Notes under the pieces: model-generated | Told to the model about the DNA's origin: nothing | The model's database searches: none | The model's input: the letters and a program-made list of their open reading frames with translations, nothing else | In this document: piece by piece, positions 12,001-23,461 of the stretch | Layout of the letters: each line of letters opens with the position of its first letter | Position numbering within the stretch: the first letter of the stretch is position 1 | Translations under genes and position numbers: made by a program | Assembly (NCBI RefSeq): GCF_963576675.1 | Contig: NC_088911.1 | Location: 32,572,256 to 32,636,255 of the forward strand | DNA: 64,000 bases | DNA from: Euphorbia lathyris | Taxonomy: Eukaryota; Streptophyta; Magnoliopsida; Malpighiales; Euphorbiaceae | Direction: 5' to 3'

Positions 12001-12468
12001 ATGAACACGTTTCTTGGATTTTAAACATGTGTTTGTTGTGCTGCAAAGGCTACTGATCTTACCGAGAATAATTAATTCTCGGCCGAGAATGGGGAAGTGA
12101 TTTTTGGTCTTCGGAACACAAATGAGAGATGCTACGATTTAGCATGTCGTGACCGAGAATTTAGGATTCTCGGTCGCGGCCCACAATTCTCTACCGAGAA
12201 TTTGGAATATTCTCCCATTTCTGACTTCGTTCTTGTCTTCCTCGTATCGGTGTGCTGATTTCTTCGTCTTTTGGCTCCTAACTTAGGGTTTTTCCTTCGT
12301 TTTTGACCTCTTTTCGTTCCTATTTGGATTTTACCAAATATTTAGGTACCTTGTAAGAAAGAAACATATTCGAAAGTAAAAGTATTCTAAACAGGTATAA
12401 ACAGTATAAATTCGAAGCAAAACTGATGTAAATACTAATGATATTTTAGGTATATTTTGGGCTTAACA
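9089..12468 (-). repeat. 3' LTR of the 11-kb element, interrupted by a solo LTR
   Basis: Positions 9089-9919 and 11784-12468 together match 18592-20127 with few differences. The interruption 9920-11778 is a foreign solo LTR with its TACAC duplication. Without it the LTR is about 1516 bp, against about 1536 bp for its partner. The difference includes an extra ACCGAGAAT unit in the right copy near 19830-19862. Confidence 0.92.
9920..11778 (+). repeat. Solo LTR (1859 bp) of the plus-strand copia family
   Basis: It begins TGTTGGGG and ends CCAACA. It is flanked by TACAC on both sides (9915-9919 and 11779-11783), and the uninterrupted target is visible at 19412-19422 in the partner LTR. Its last 475 bp match the 5' LTR remnant at 2346-2822. 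With no internal region and an intact TSD, it most likely arose by unequal recombination between the two LTRs of a full element. It gives the full LTR sequence of that family. Confidence 0.95.
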
Positions 12469-15400
12469 AATCTCCACACTTAATCTTTTGCTAGTCCCGA
12501 GCAAAATTTCACTGAATTTATTCTTTAACTAATCTCTTTATGAAAATAAAACATATATCTCTGTATTACTTTTTAAATTAGTTAAGCCGAAAAGATTAAC
12601 TTCCTATGACAAATTTATACGCAAAATATCAAACTAACTAGTATAAAGGCGATATATCATTCGTCTTGTATTTTTATTTTAAAACTGAAGTATTCGGGAC
12701 GATATAAGCACGTATGTTATTGAGTCTTTTGTCTCAAGGCATTTCAAAGCACAAAATTTCCTTTCCCAAACCTAAACTAATATATGAGATATATTAAATT
12801 TAAATAAGTACTTAGGTTAATTTTCTTTCGCTAGTTACGCCCGAGATAAGGGTGGTCTCGATCGTAACTTATACGTATTTTATTATTTTGTGTTTGCTTA
12901 AGAGGTACCGACCATGCCATGGGTGGACGCAATCGTTACTTTAAACTTAAACACGCTTATTTTTTTGCTTTTAACGTTCCTTCCATACCTCGATTGTGAT
13001 AAGGGTGGTCGCAATCGTGGCCAAAAGTAAACGGTACTTAATTTTCTTCCCTCTCATACCTCGATTGTGATAAGGTTGGTCTCAATCGTGGCCAAAAGTT
13101 AATAATTCAACTAATTGATTAATCAATATGAATTATAAAATTTAAATTGTAACTTTGGGAAAAAGAAAGATAGCACATTCATCATATATTGACTTAAAAT
13201 TCAACATGTATTATGGCTAAAGTTTCCTTAAAAACTTCAATTGGTGTTAATGTAAGACGAAAATCAAACCGAGCTAAAAATTGTTAGTTCAATTTAATGC
13301 CTATAAACCTAATTGAAAATTTAAAAATAAGATTTATTGAATCATGATTTGCATGATATAAAATAGAGATAAAATAAAGAATTTTTTACTTAAATACATT
13401 CACTCGAGACGTTTTTACTTAAAATCGTATCGAAGATTTATGAAAAATATGAAAACTATTGCCCGTATAGAAATATTATTTCTATCGATAATGATAACCT
13501 AAAAATAATCATAAGTTAAAATATTTTAAACATATAAAATTGTAACGTTATGAAAAATAATGTTAAATAAATTGTGTTGCAATATATATTGCATTTGCAT
13601 AAAACAAGTGTTACATTTGAAAATGTTGCTTAAAAATTATTTATTCTTATTCGTTGCATTTATTCGTATGTGTAATAAAAATGATATATGCAATAGCTCC
13701 TCCCACACTTAATTTGGACCATGTCCTCATTGGTGCAAAAATCGATAAAACACGAAAAATTGGTACGAAATAAATCTTACGAATGAAGATAGATAAATAT
13801 GAAATGGATGTTATCCAACATAATAGAAATTGAAATTGTACCAAATTTTAAGAAAAATAAATTATGGGACCAAACGTTAATGAAAAACAACAAGTCAAGA
13901 TAAGCGAGTTGAGAAAAGATAAGATAAAACCTATTTTTGTGAAGGTGAACTCGGTGGAGACGGTGTGCTCACAACGTTTTGTCGACGAAAAAATGATAAC
14001 AACTGGCGTCGGGTGACGTGTGCTTGCTCTTCAAAGTATGGCTATTGGCATCCACCGCGTAAATTCTGGAACTCCTCGCATGGTTGCTTTCAACAATATC
14101 ATCTAACCATAAATACATTTGACGGCTGTGTGCATGCATTCGGGTCAAAATTCGTTGCAAATGAACTTGATCATTAACATTGTGCTTATCATCAACAAGC
14201 CCTGGTGCTTGTGTTTAGGCATCAACATGCTCCTCCTCCGCACCTTCATCATCCTCTTCATCCTCATGCATATCGTCATCCCACTAAATGAATGTGTAAA
14301 AGATGTGGCATAATCCAACATCGGAAAATAAGTAGGAGTAAATGATGGAAAACCAGTCCAAAATACTCGTAGCATCCAAAACAAGACCCGTAATCAAAGT
14401 ACGCATAGTAACGTGCTTATTAGTTGAAACGGAAGCATGGTTAAAATTGTCAAAAAGTAATCCACTGCTATCTACCACGAAAACCAACGAACTTTAATGA
14501 GCGTGCGAGTAGCATTCTTGGGATTAAATCCATCCAAACTAGGAAAATTATGTCCAAACCGGATTGCTTTGAAAATTGATGGCTTAACAATAAACTATTT
14601 CGTATGATATCCAAACTAAAAACGCATCTCGTCATCCCCAACTTCATAAATTGGAACCGAATTCCGAAATGTAATCTTCTCATCCCTTGTAAGCATAGAA
14701 AAGAGTAATCTTCTCATGTCTAGGCATTTGGAGGGTTAGGCTACGGAGGTTGTGGTTGGGAAAGAAGTATATGGGGTAGGTAAAAATTTGGTAAAAGTAA
14801 AGGTGATATGGTGTGGAATTAATTGTACTGGGAAGAGTTTGGATTGTGTAATTGGGAAAAATAGGAGGTGATATTGGGTTTGTGTAAGGGATATGTATAT
14901 ATAGGTATGAATATAGGTGTTTATGAGTCATGCATGAATAGGAAAAAGTTGAAAAATTGGATAAATTTGTGCCTATACCCATCCTACAGGGCGCGTGTCG
15001 CGAATAAAAAAACTTCGTTTTGATAAAATTCATGTACAAATATGTCCTATAAATGAAAACATGTATATCTGAAACTTAAAAACACAAATCAAAACATTAA
15101 ATACAAGGAAAACCAAAGGTTTATCCTTATTAAATTTGAGTAATGAAACAATTAAAGTCTTAAATAGAGTTAATATATATAAACAATGTGCATTAATTCA
15201 CATAAGTTTAAATGAATAAGTAGTGAATGGAAAATAATCTTCTAAGAGATAATGAACGTAAGTGCATGTAGGTTTTTATTCATGCTTAAAACTTAAACAT
15301 GAACCCTATTCAAATTAAAGCAGCATTCAAAGAAAGAAACATTTAACCTTAAACATTAACCTTATTCTAATTGATAGAGATTCATATGAAAAATTGTATG

Positions 15401-16369
15401 TTTAATTTTAATAAGTTCAAACTGATATATGCAATAATCAACACGATATAAGTTCATAATTTCATAATTAAAATTAAACTCAATGATTGCATGAAAATGA
15501 ACATTTATTATTATGTTCAATAGTTAATAATGATCATAACTTATTAGCATTGAAGATATATATGAACATATTCATTTGCTAATAGTTTATAAATTTTAAC
15601 AGACATAAACCAGAGCATAAGATTAAAGTATGAAAATGAAACAAAGTTTATTGCATAACACATATTTGCATAAATGAATATTAACATATGTACAAGAAAG
15701 ATTAAAAACAAACCTATATACAAAAACAAACAAATGAAAATTAAACAAATCAAATTATTAATCACTTATTCATATTAAATCTGAAGCATTGAAACTTATG
15801 CAGATTAATGAAATGATATATAGATTTTAACATCATATACACATTCATGTTTAATGTTTATACTGGTACATTTTAATATTATATACAGATTCATTCTAAT
15901 AACTTGCATAGTTAACATATACTAATAAAAAATAACCAAAGAATCAAGGTTGATATGCTATCAAAATTGAAAAACATATGTACAGAACAAAACTTAGAAT
16001 TGTCATATAAAATGAATGTTCATAAACTTGTTCAATAGTTATTAATGATTATAATTTATGAGCATGTAATATATATGAAAAGTCAGATTTTCAGAAATAT
16101 TTCTGAAATGGATACAGATTCAAAATAATTACAGATTCATTGTAAAAGTTATACTGTTTCATTTTAACTTAGATTCGGATGTATGCGTATAACTTGTATG
16201 GTTAATATATATTTAAGTAAAAAGAATCAAAGAATCAAACTTGATCGTTTTATTAAAAAAAATAGAAGTCATATATACAAATTACATAAAGAACATACAT
16301 ATGTAAAAATGAAAACAAACCTATGTACAAACTATACACTCAATGTAAAAGCAAACAGAACAAAACAAA

Positions 16370-16780
16370 TTAAACTAAATTCTCATCCCTTTGAATTGGG
16401 ATACACATAGCCTGGATAACGATCAATCTTTGCTTGCACGAAGATCTGTCTTTCTTCCGCAGAAAGAAATCGTGGGCCAACTCAGAAAATTCTCTGGACA
16501 AATCCCTCAGGAATTTATAGTCAAGGATAGGGAATGGTTCTTTATCAGTCCATGGAACCAAAATAATGTGTTTGGTTCCTAAAATAATTTCACATATTAT
16601 ATTCCCGTATCGAATTTTTCTGTCCATGGAACATGAAGCGGCAACTAACCCCTCCATTAAGATTTTTGAGGAATGAATGGTGTTGCCTTGAAATATGTCT
16701 CCTAACATATACATTCCTTCATCATGATTAGAAATAGGAAATGGTTCTCCAAACTCAGAAGCTATACATTCCTTCATCAT
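16370..16780 (-). CDS. Unidentified 136-aa frame inside the 11-kb element
   Basis: This is the longest open frame of the internal region. I do not recognise the protein. It has several acidic/aromatic stretches, no signal peptide and no metal-binding or catalytic motif I can name. Its start lies in a local duplication (ATGATGAAGGAATGTATA occurs twice, at 16780 and 16725, minus strand). It could be a captured host fragment or chance. Confidence 0.2.
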   Translation of the reverse strand: MMKECIASEFGEPFPISNHDEGMYMLGDIFQGNTIHSSKILMEGLVAASCSMDRKIRYGNIICEIILGTKHIILVPWTDKEPFPILDYKFLRDLSREFSELAHDFFLRKKDRSSCKQRLIVIQAMCIPIQRDENLV

Positions 16781-18568
16781 GTTTGGTGAATAAAGAAAAA
16801 AAATGTGTCTGTAACTTTTTGGAAAAGGTTTGAATAATTGAAAAGAAATCAGAATGGTCTGATAGAGATGAAAAGAAATGGGAAGTAAAAGAGTTCTGAT
16901 CCTCTCTGATTATTTATAATTAATCCAGGACAAATCAATGTGTCTGTTGGGATTAAAAAGGTGTAAATTCACACCATTTGAACATGAAGGATCTTAATTT
17001 TTCGTAATATTCAGCAATGGTGCATGAACTGAAGAAGAAAGAAGAGATACAGGTCTAATATACGCCCGTGTCGCGACCGTGAATGGCGATTCTCGATCGC
17101 GACAAGTCATTTTCAGAGAGAAAATCTCTCTGAAAATTTCTTGATTTCGCTGAAGTTACCGAGAATTATCAATTCTCGACCGAGAATTTCAATTCTCGGT
17201 AAATTCAGAATTTTTTTTTCTTCCTTTCCCTTGAAATTTCGGAATCCTCAATTCTCAACTGAGAATTCACATTCTCAGTAAGTTCAGAAATTTATAAGGC
17301 AGAGAAAGTAAGATTCTCAACTGAGAATTCACATTCTCAATAAGTTTAGAAATTCTACAAGGTTGAAAAATCAAAAATCTCAGTTGAGAATTAAAATTTT
17401 CAGTAAGTTCAGAAATTTTCTAAACATCAAACAAAAGTTACTGTAGAGATTTTAATAATCTCTATACAAATAGAAACTTAAATTTTGTGTAACTTTTAAT
17501 TCAATTGAGATTTTTTTTTAAATCTAAAGACATTTTCCTCATTAATTACAAATATTTAAGATACATAGCATATTTTTCAATATCGTTCAATGAAATTTTT
17601 ATTTCTAAACTAATTATTACTTCTAAACTAAAGACTAATGTATAAACTAAACTAAAATAAAATATAAGAATTTAAAATATGGAAAACTAAAAACTAAAAA
17701 TGTGATAATCCTTAAGAATTCAAAATCATGGACATAATCAATTACTTAGACCGGTTTTAAATAATGGTTCTGTCTATTTTACTTACCTGGGAATAATTTC
17801 AAGCAGGAATAAAAGAAAGTAGAAATGTACCCCCAACTTGAAATTATTATATATTTTTTTTCTCTTTTTTTTAGCGCTTTCTTTTTAGCATTTTCTCAAT
17901 TTAAGGATCTAATGATTTCGGTTAAGTGCCCGAACTTCTGGTTCTGGCCACGAACAAAAACTACGCACATGAACCGAAACTTTCAAAACAATATTAAAAG
18001 TATACAATTCCTTCCTGGCGGATAAGGTAATTTCATCATACTTCTGATATATCTTGTTTGAGAAGATGTAGGCGTTTAAGGTAGTGATAAAAATGGAAAT
18101 TATTTGGGTTTAGTGTAGGAATCGAATAAATTTCATAACAAAGAGATATGATGTTTTGGTGAAGGACTAAGTGTGTAGAAAAGAGGTAAAGGTTTATGGG
18201 AAGATTTTTTTCCTGGGAAAAATTATCTGTCTTGTTCCTGATACTGCAGTTGCGGAACCTGATATGCAATTTTCTTGAAAAATTTCCATTCCCTTCTGAT
18301 GTATCTGTATACTGGATTTCTTTTCTGTAGACTCCTTCTGTGAATTTATATTGATGATCAAATCTCCAGTTTATCTTTGAAAAAAAACTTGGATTTTATT
18401 TTTATCTGCAAACATCTAATTGCAAACGTTAAATAACAACGAGGATTTAGTCCTAGTGACCATCCTCAAAATAAAAACTAGAAAATAAATAAATACATAA
18501 ATATATTATAAACCAAGGTTCGAAATAAAACACGAAAAATCTAAATTTTTGTTAAAAATTTTGGCGTT

Positions 18569-18585
18569 CCCCGGCAACGGCGCCA
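18569..18585 (-). other. Primer-binding site matching tRNA-Asp
   Basis: On the minus strand the site reads TGGCGCCGTTGCCGGGG and begins 6 nt from the LTR edge. The plus strand equals the 3' end of plant tRNA-Asp including CCA. It identifies the LTR at 18592-20127 as the 5' LTR. Confidence 0.9.
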
Positions 18586-18591
18586 AAAACT

Positions 18592-20127
18592 TGTTGAGCG
18601 ATTTCCGCAAGTGCACGGTATACGCTTGTAGTAATAAAAGATATCGATCCCACAGGGAACGTTTTTTAACAAAAACTTATTTTGAATTGGTTAAATTTAC
18701 TTTTAAGGTTTATAATATGGAAAATCGTTTAATCGGATTTGGTTTTGAAATTGCTAGAATAAGAATTGGATTAGAGTATAACAAATGTTAGAAATCACTT
18801 CTGATTTAGGGATAAATTTACAAAACAGAAACGTTTAGTTCTTTAGAAAAGTAAACAAATGTATTCGTTTGCATTAAGTAAAGAAAACAACTTTAAACTT
18901 TGTATAAATTATAACAATGAAATAAACGTCGATTCCTCTAATTTTAGGGCTTTTAACTGCAGTCAATCCTCCTACGGTCGGGTTAGATCGCTACCTTAAC
19001 CAAATTGATACTCTACTGATGATATCAATTTGCCTAAGTGTTCAACAAAGTTTCATTGTAAAGATTTTGAATTCAACTACGTTTTAATGAAAACACCAGA
19101 ACTCACTTCGGATCATTTACAAAGTGCTACATAAAAATCTATCGAATAGAATGAACTTTATTAGATGAAATATGAATTTGATACAAGTTTACAGAGAACA
19201 AGAAGCATGGAAACTTTCGACGGCTTGCAAGTGAACGGGTTGTCAATCCTTTCCTTGGGTTTCGTTAGAGTTTGTCAGGCTCAGGGGTGAATCCTCTACT
19301 AAATCTTCTCAATGTAACTTCGTAATAGAGATACGGTCGGCTACTACCAAAATGTAAACTAATATGAACTAATCTAAACGCTACTGTGTTTGTAATTATT
19401 TAATAAACAATGTGTATACACCATATTGCTTTTTACAGAATCGAACTTCTAATCTCTGACTCATTTCTGAGTCAGAGTTTCTGCATAACTCATGCACTAA
19501 TCTTAAAATCTAACTCTCTCATTATTTTTCAACTCTCAATCAACTCTTTATTTATAGATGTTGAAGAGTCGTGATTGAAGTGTCGTGTCCGTTGTGAAGG
19601 GTCGTATCTGTTGCGAAGAGACGTTTCTATCCACCCGAATGAACACGTTTCTTGGATTTTAAACATGTGTTTGTTGTGCTGCAAAGGCTGCTGATCTTAC
19701 CGAGAATAATTAATTCTCGGCCGAGAATGGGGAAGTGATTTTTGGTCTTCGGAACACAAATGAGAGATGCTACGATTTAGTGTGTCGCGACCGAGAATTT
19801 GGGATTCTCGGTCGCGGCCCATAATTCTCTACCGGGAATTTTGGATTCTCTACCGAGAATTTGGAATATTCTCCCATTTCTGACTTCGTTCTTGTCTTCC
19901 TCGTATCAGTGTGCTGATTTCTTCGTCTTTTGGCTCCTAACTTAGGGTTTTTCCTTTGTTTTTGACCTCTTTTTGTTCCTATTTGGATTTTACCAAATAT
20001 TTAGGTACCTTGTAAGAAAGAAACATATTCGAAAGTAAAAGTATTCTAAACAGGTATAAATTGTATAAATTCGAAGCAAAACTGATGTAAATACTAATGA
20101 TATTTTAGGTATATTTTGGGCTTAACA
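18592..20127 (-). repeat. 5' LTR of the 11-kb element
   Basis: The ends are TGTTGAGC and CTTAACA in plus reading. The outer flank is ATAGG. The LTR holds a group of CCGAGAAT/ATTCTCGG inverted pairs near 19700-19862, with one more unit than the partner LTR. Confidence 0.93.
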
Positions 20128-20508
20128 ATAGGTCACTTCCAGCCTTTTCCAAATTTCTTGTGCTGACTCACAACCTGAAATCTTATTGTACTCTGCAGCA
20201 TCTAAAGTACAGTGAAGCATATTTATAGCCGAAGCATTATTTTGTAATTTTTTAAGGTCATCTTCTGACCACTTAGCCTCGCTTTTGACAGTTTTTACGC
20301 CGTCAATGGTTTCATAGGGAACAAACGGGCCTTGGACTATAGCTAGCCATGCACTCATATTTGTTGCCTGAATGAAGTTTTTCATCCTATTCTTCCAAAA
20401 TGTATAATTGGATCCAAAGAACAGAGGAGGCCGACTAATAGATAATCCCTCAGGGAGTAACTGGTTTGTTTGATTTTCTAGAAGGAAACGAGTGTTGTTC
20501 TCAGCCAT
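20128..20508 (-). pseudogene. Gag N-terminal part of the SIRE-like copia element
   Basis: It starts at ATG 20506-20508 just downstream (minus strand) of the primer site. It has the copia gag features FFGSNYTFWKNRMKNFI and a terminal AQEIWKRLEVTY, where the ATAGG duplication and the 11-kb insertion interrupt it. The rest is at 8205-9088. The family uses a long gag with a CCHC knuckle. The product is broken by insertion, not by a stop. Confidence 0.9.
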
Positions 20509-20556
20509 TACAGGGATCAGCTCAAGATAGTTTTATCTTGAATAGTGAGCTACTGA

Positions 20557-20568
20557 GCTCTGATACCA
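20557..20568 (-). other. Primer-binding site of the SIRE-like copia element
   Basis: The minus strand reads TGGTATCAGAGC, the exact initiator tRNA-Met primer site, 2 nt from the LTR end at 20571. Confidence 0.9.
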
Positions 20569-20752
20569 CTTGTTGGTCCCGTGTAACGTGATAGGATTAG
20601 TTCCAAGGGGAGGGGGGTTAGGAACTAATATAACTTTTTTCGCTTAATAATACTGACTTAATTGAATGTTTGATTGTTTAACTTAGTTTTAGGCCAGCAA
20701 GGCTGAGTGTATATAATAGCACTCAGATTACTCAGCTTCAGCTTGTACAGCA

Positions 20753-20790
<38 letters not shown>
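20753..20790. repeat. (AC)n(AT)n microsatellite, landing site of the foldback element
   Basis: An (AC)n run passes into (AT)n and stops at the foldback element's left end. A (TA)n run resumes at its right end (23574-23588). The element therefore sits within a TA repeat. Confidence 0.8.
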
Positions 20791-20791
<1 letters not shown>

Positions 20792-20904
20792 GAGGAGGGC
20801 TCTTGTGAGAACCCTTTCTTAGATGAGAACCCTTTCTTAGGTGAGAACCACTAAAACTACGTAGTTTTGAGTCTAAAAATAACAAAAAAAATGCTGGTGC
20901 CAAA

Positions 20905-20960
20905 GGGGTTCGAACCTGAGACCCCTAGTTTACACTCCATGCTACTTACCACTAAGCTAA
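20905..20960 (-). other. tRNA-like Pol III promoter boxes, left end of the foldback element
   Basis: The minus strand has an A-box-like TAGCTTAGTGGTAAG (20944-20958) and a B box GGTTCGAACCCC (20905-20916), spaced as in a tRNA. It lacks a full cloverleaf and a discriminator/acceptor pairing I can see, so it is tRNA-derived and not a tRNA gene. Confidence 0.65.
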
Positions 20961-23405
20961 TTGTTTTGCTTGTGTAATGTATGCCGCGCGGATTAATATA
21001 CCACACTGTAGCTTTCATTGTTTAATATTTTACACATGCACTTATTAATATTGATTAAATATGCATAATAATGAATTATTAATAGAAAAAAAAGAAATGT
21101 GCATTATAATGAATGATTAATAGAAAAAAAAGAAACGTGCATAATAATTAATTATTAATAGAAAAAAAATCCAAGAACATGCTCTAATTTCTTATTTATT
21201 TAATTCCTCCATATTTTTTTAATTTATGTTTTAAAATGTTAAGGACAATGTTCTAAATATTGTTTAATATTTGACGCATGCACTTATTAATATCGATTAA
21301 ATATGCATAACAATGAATTATTAATAGAAAAAAAAAGAAATATGCATAATAATGAATTATTAATAGAAAAAAAAAAGAAATATGCATAATAATGAATTAT
21401 TAATAGAAAAAAAATACAAGAACATGCTCTAATTTTTTATTTAATTTCTCTATATTTTGTAATTTATGTTATATAAGAAAATATACGTTATGTTTTTTCG
21501 AACATGAGTTATAAATTATATTATAGAACAAACACGAACTATAAAGTTTAGAACGTACGATATATTTTTTAGAACATACGTCATGCTTTTTTAGAACATG
21601 TGTTATGTTTTTTCGAACATGAGTTATAAATTATATTATAGAACAAATGAAAAAACGATCCAGATATCTACTGATTTTTTTAAAACATTATACTGAATTT
21701 TTGGAACATAAACTATAAACTTTAGAACATGTGTTATGTTTTTTAGAACATGCGTTACGTTTTTTCGAACATGAGTTATAAATTATATTATAGAACAAAT
21801 GCAAAAATGATCGAGATATTTACTAATTTTTTTAAACATTATACTTAATTTGGAGAACATAAATTATAAAGTTTAGAATTATGTAACATTATTTAGAACA
21901 TCGTCCTTAACATTTAAAAACATAAATTACAAAAAATATAGAGGAATTAAATAAATAAAAAATTGGAGCATGTTTTTGGATTTTTTTGTTCTATTAATAA
22001 TTCGTTATTATGCACATTTCTTTTTTTTTCTATTAATAATTTATTATTATGCACATTTAATCGATATTTAATAAGTGCATATGTCTAATATTAAACAATA
22101 GAAGCTACATGGATAATGGTATATTAATCAGCGCGCTCCATAATGGATAAGGAAAACAATTGTTGTTTAAAAAAACAGTAAATATATGGACCATTTTTGC
22201 ATTTGTTCTATAATATAATTTATAACTCATATTCTAAATAACATAATGTATGTTCTAAAGTTTATAGTTTGTGCTCCAAAAATTAAGTATAATGTTTAAA
22301 AAAATCAGTAGATATCTGGATTGTTTTTTCATTTGTTCCAAAAATATAATTTATAACTCATGTTCGAAAAAACATAACACATGTTATAAAAAACATAACG
22401 TATGTTCTAAAGTTTGTAGTTTGTGTTCCAAAAATTAAGTATAATGTTCTAAAAAAATCAGTAGATATTTGGATCGTTTTTTCATTTTTTCCAAAAATAT
22501 AATTTATAACTCATGTTCGAAAAAACATAACACATGTTCTAAAAAACATAACGTATGTTCTAAAAAATATGTCGTACGTTCTAAACTTCATAGTTCGCGT
22601 TTTAAAAGTTAAAATATATGTTGTTTCAAAAAAAAAAGTTAAATTATATGTTATAACGTATGTTTAAAAAAATATATTTTCTTATATAACATAAATTACA
22701 AAATATAAAGGAATTAAATAAATAAGAAATTGGAGCATGTTCTTGAATTTTTTCTATTAATAATTCATTATTATGCATATTTTTTTTCTATTAATAATTC
22801 ATTATTATACATATTTTTTTTTCTATTAATAATTCATTATTATGCATATTTAATCAATATTAATAAGTGCATGTGTCAAATATTAAACAATGAAAGCTAC
22901 AGTGCGATGGTATATTAATCAGCGCGACACATATTACATAAGGAAAGGAATTAAATAAATAAGAAATTGGAGCATGTTTTTGAATTTTTTTTAATAATTC
23001 ATTATTATTCACATTTCTTTTTTTTCTATTAATAATTCATTATTATGCATATTTAATCAATATTAATAAGTGCATGCGTCAAATATTAACAATGAAAGCT
23101 ATAGTGTGATAGTATATTAATCAGCGCGGCACATATTAGACAAGAAAAGTAGTTAGCTTAGTGGTAAGTAAGATTGAGTGTAAATTAAGGGTCCAAGGTT
23201 TTTTTCTATTAGTAATTCATTATTATATGTATTTTTTTTCTATTAATAATTCATATTATGCAAATTTATTTTTTTCCTATTAATAATTTATTATTTTGCA
23301 TATTTAATTGATATTAATAAGTGCATGCATTAAATATTAAACAATAGAAGCTAAAAGGCACTAGTATATTAAACAGCGCGTGACAATATACACAAGGAAG
23401 GCAAA

Positions 23406-23459
23406 TGGCTTAGTGGTAAGCCATGTGAAATGTAGTTAAAGGGTGCCAGGTTCGAATCC
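23406..23459 (+). other. tRNA-like Pol III promoter boxes, right end of the foldback element
   Basis: The A-box-like TGGCTTAGTGGTAAG is at 23406-23420 and a perfect B box GGTTCGAATCC is at 23449-23459. It is in inverted orientation relative to 20905-20960. A third copy at 23156-23200 keeps the A box but has lost a proper B box. Confidence 0.65.
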
Positions 23460-23461
23460 TT

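Larger units (their letters stand above)
12469..18591 (-). other. Internal region of the 11-kb element, no recognisable gag-pol
   Basis: This is 6.1 kb of AT-rich sequence. Small minus-strand frames exist (for example 16370-16780, 14468-14683 and 14145-14384) but none shows a retroelement motif. The 16370-16780 frame opens inside a short local duplication around 16711-16780. Structured parts are three hairpin-forming repeats at 12830-13095 (CGATTGTGATAAGG...GTGGTC...CAATCG) and a cluster of ATTCTCGG/CCGAGAAT inverted pairs at 17080-17410. A purine-rich AGTGTGGAGATT on the minus strand (12469-12482) next to the left LTR is the likely polypurine tract. Confidence 0.7.
9089..20127 (-). mobile_element. 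11-kb non-autonomous LTR retrotransposon (LARD-like), tRNA-Asp primed
   Basis: Two LTRs (9089-12468 and 18592-20127) share a common sequence beginning TGTTGAGCGATTTCC and ending GGGCTTAACA. Both flanks carry ATAGG (9084-9088 and 20128-20132), a perfect 5-bp TSD. Next to the right LTR, 18569-18585 equals the 3' end of tRNA-Asp, so the element reads on the minus strand. The 6.1-kb internal region has no gag, protease, integrase or reverse transcriptase frame. It therefore fits a large retrotransposon derivative dependent on a gypsy helper. The tRNA-Asp site and the downstream hairpins resemble Tat/Athila-type elements, which is inference. Confidence 0.92.

Noticed and set aside
14680..15039. 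119-aa Tyr/Pro-rich frame as a protein gene
   Set aside because: Low-complexity translation of AT-rich DNA, no start context, no domain.
17090..17400. Heat-shock elements (GAA/TTC arrays as in ONSEN)
   Set aside because: The spacing of GAAT and ATTC does not follow nGAAnnTTCn, and the conserved part is the CTCGG/CCGAG end.
18569..18585. tRNA-Asp gene fragment
   Set aside because: Only the 17-nt 3' end matches and it lies beside an LTR, so it is a primer-binding site.
22730..22918. 62-aa frame with repeated INNSLL
   Set aside because: Translation of ATTAATAATTCATTATTAT repeats in the foldback element.
20905..23459. Genuine tRNA genes at the tRNA-like segments
   Set aside because: Only A- and B-box-like parts are clear. 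No complete cloverleaf or acceptor pairing was seen, and the copies are tied to transposon ends.
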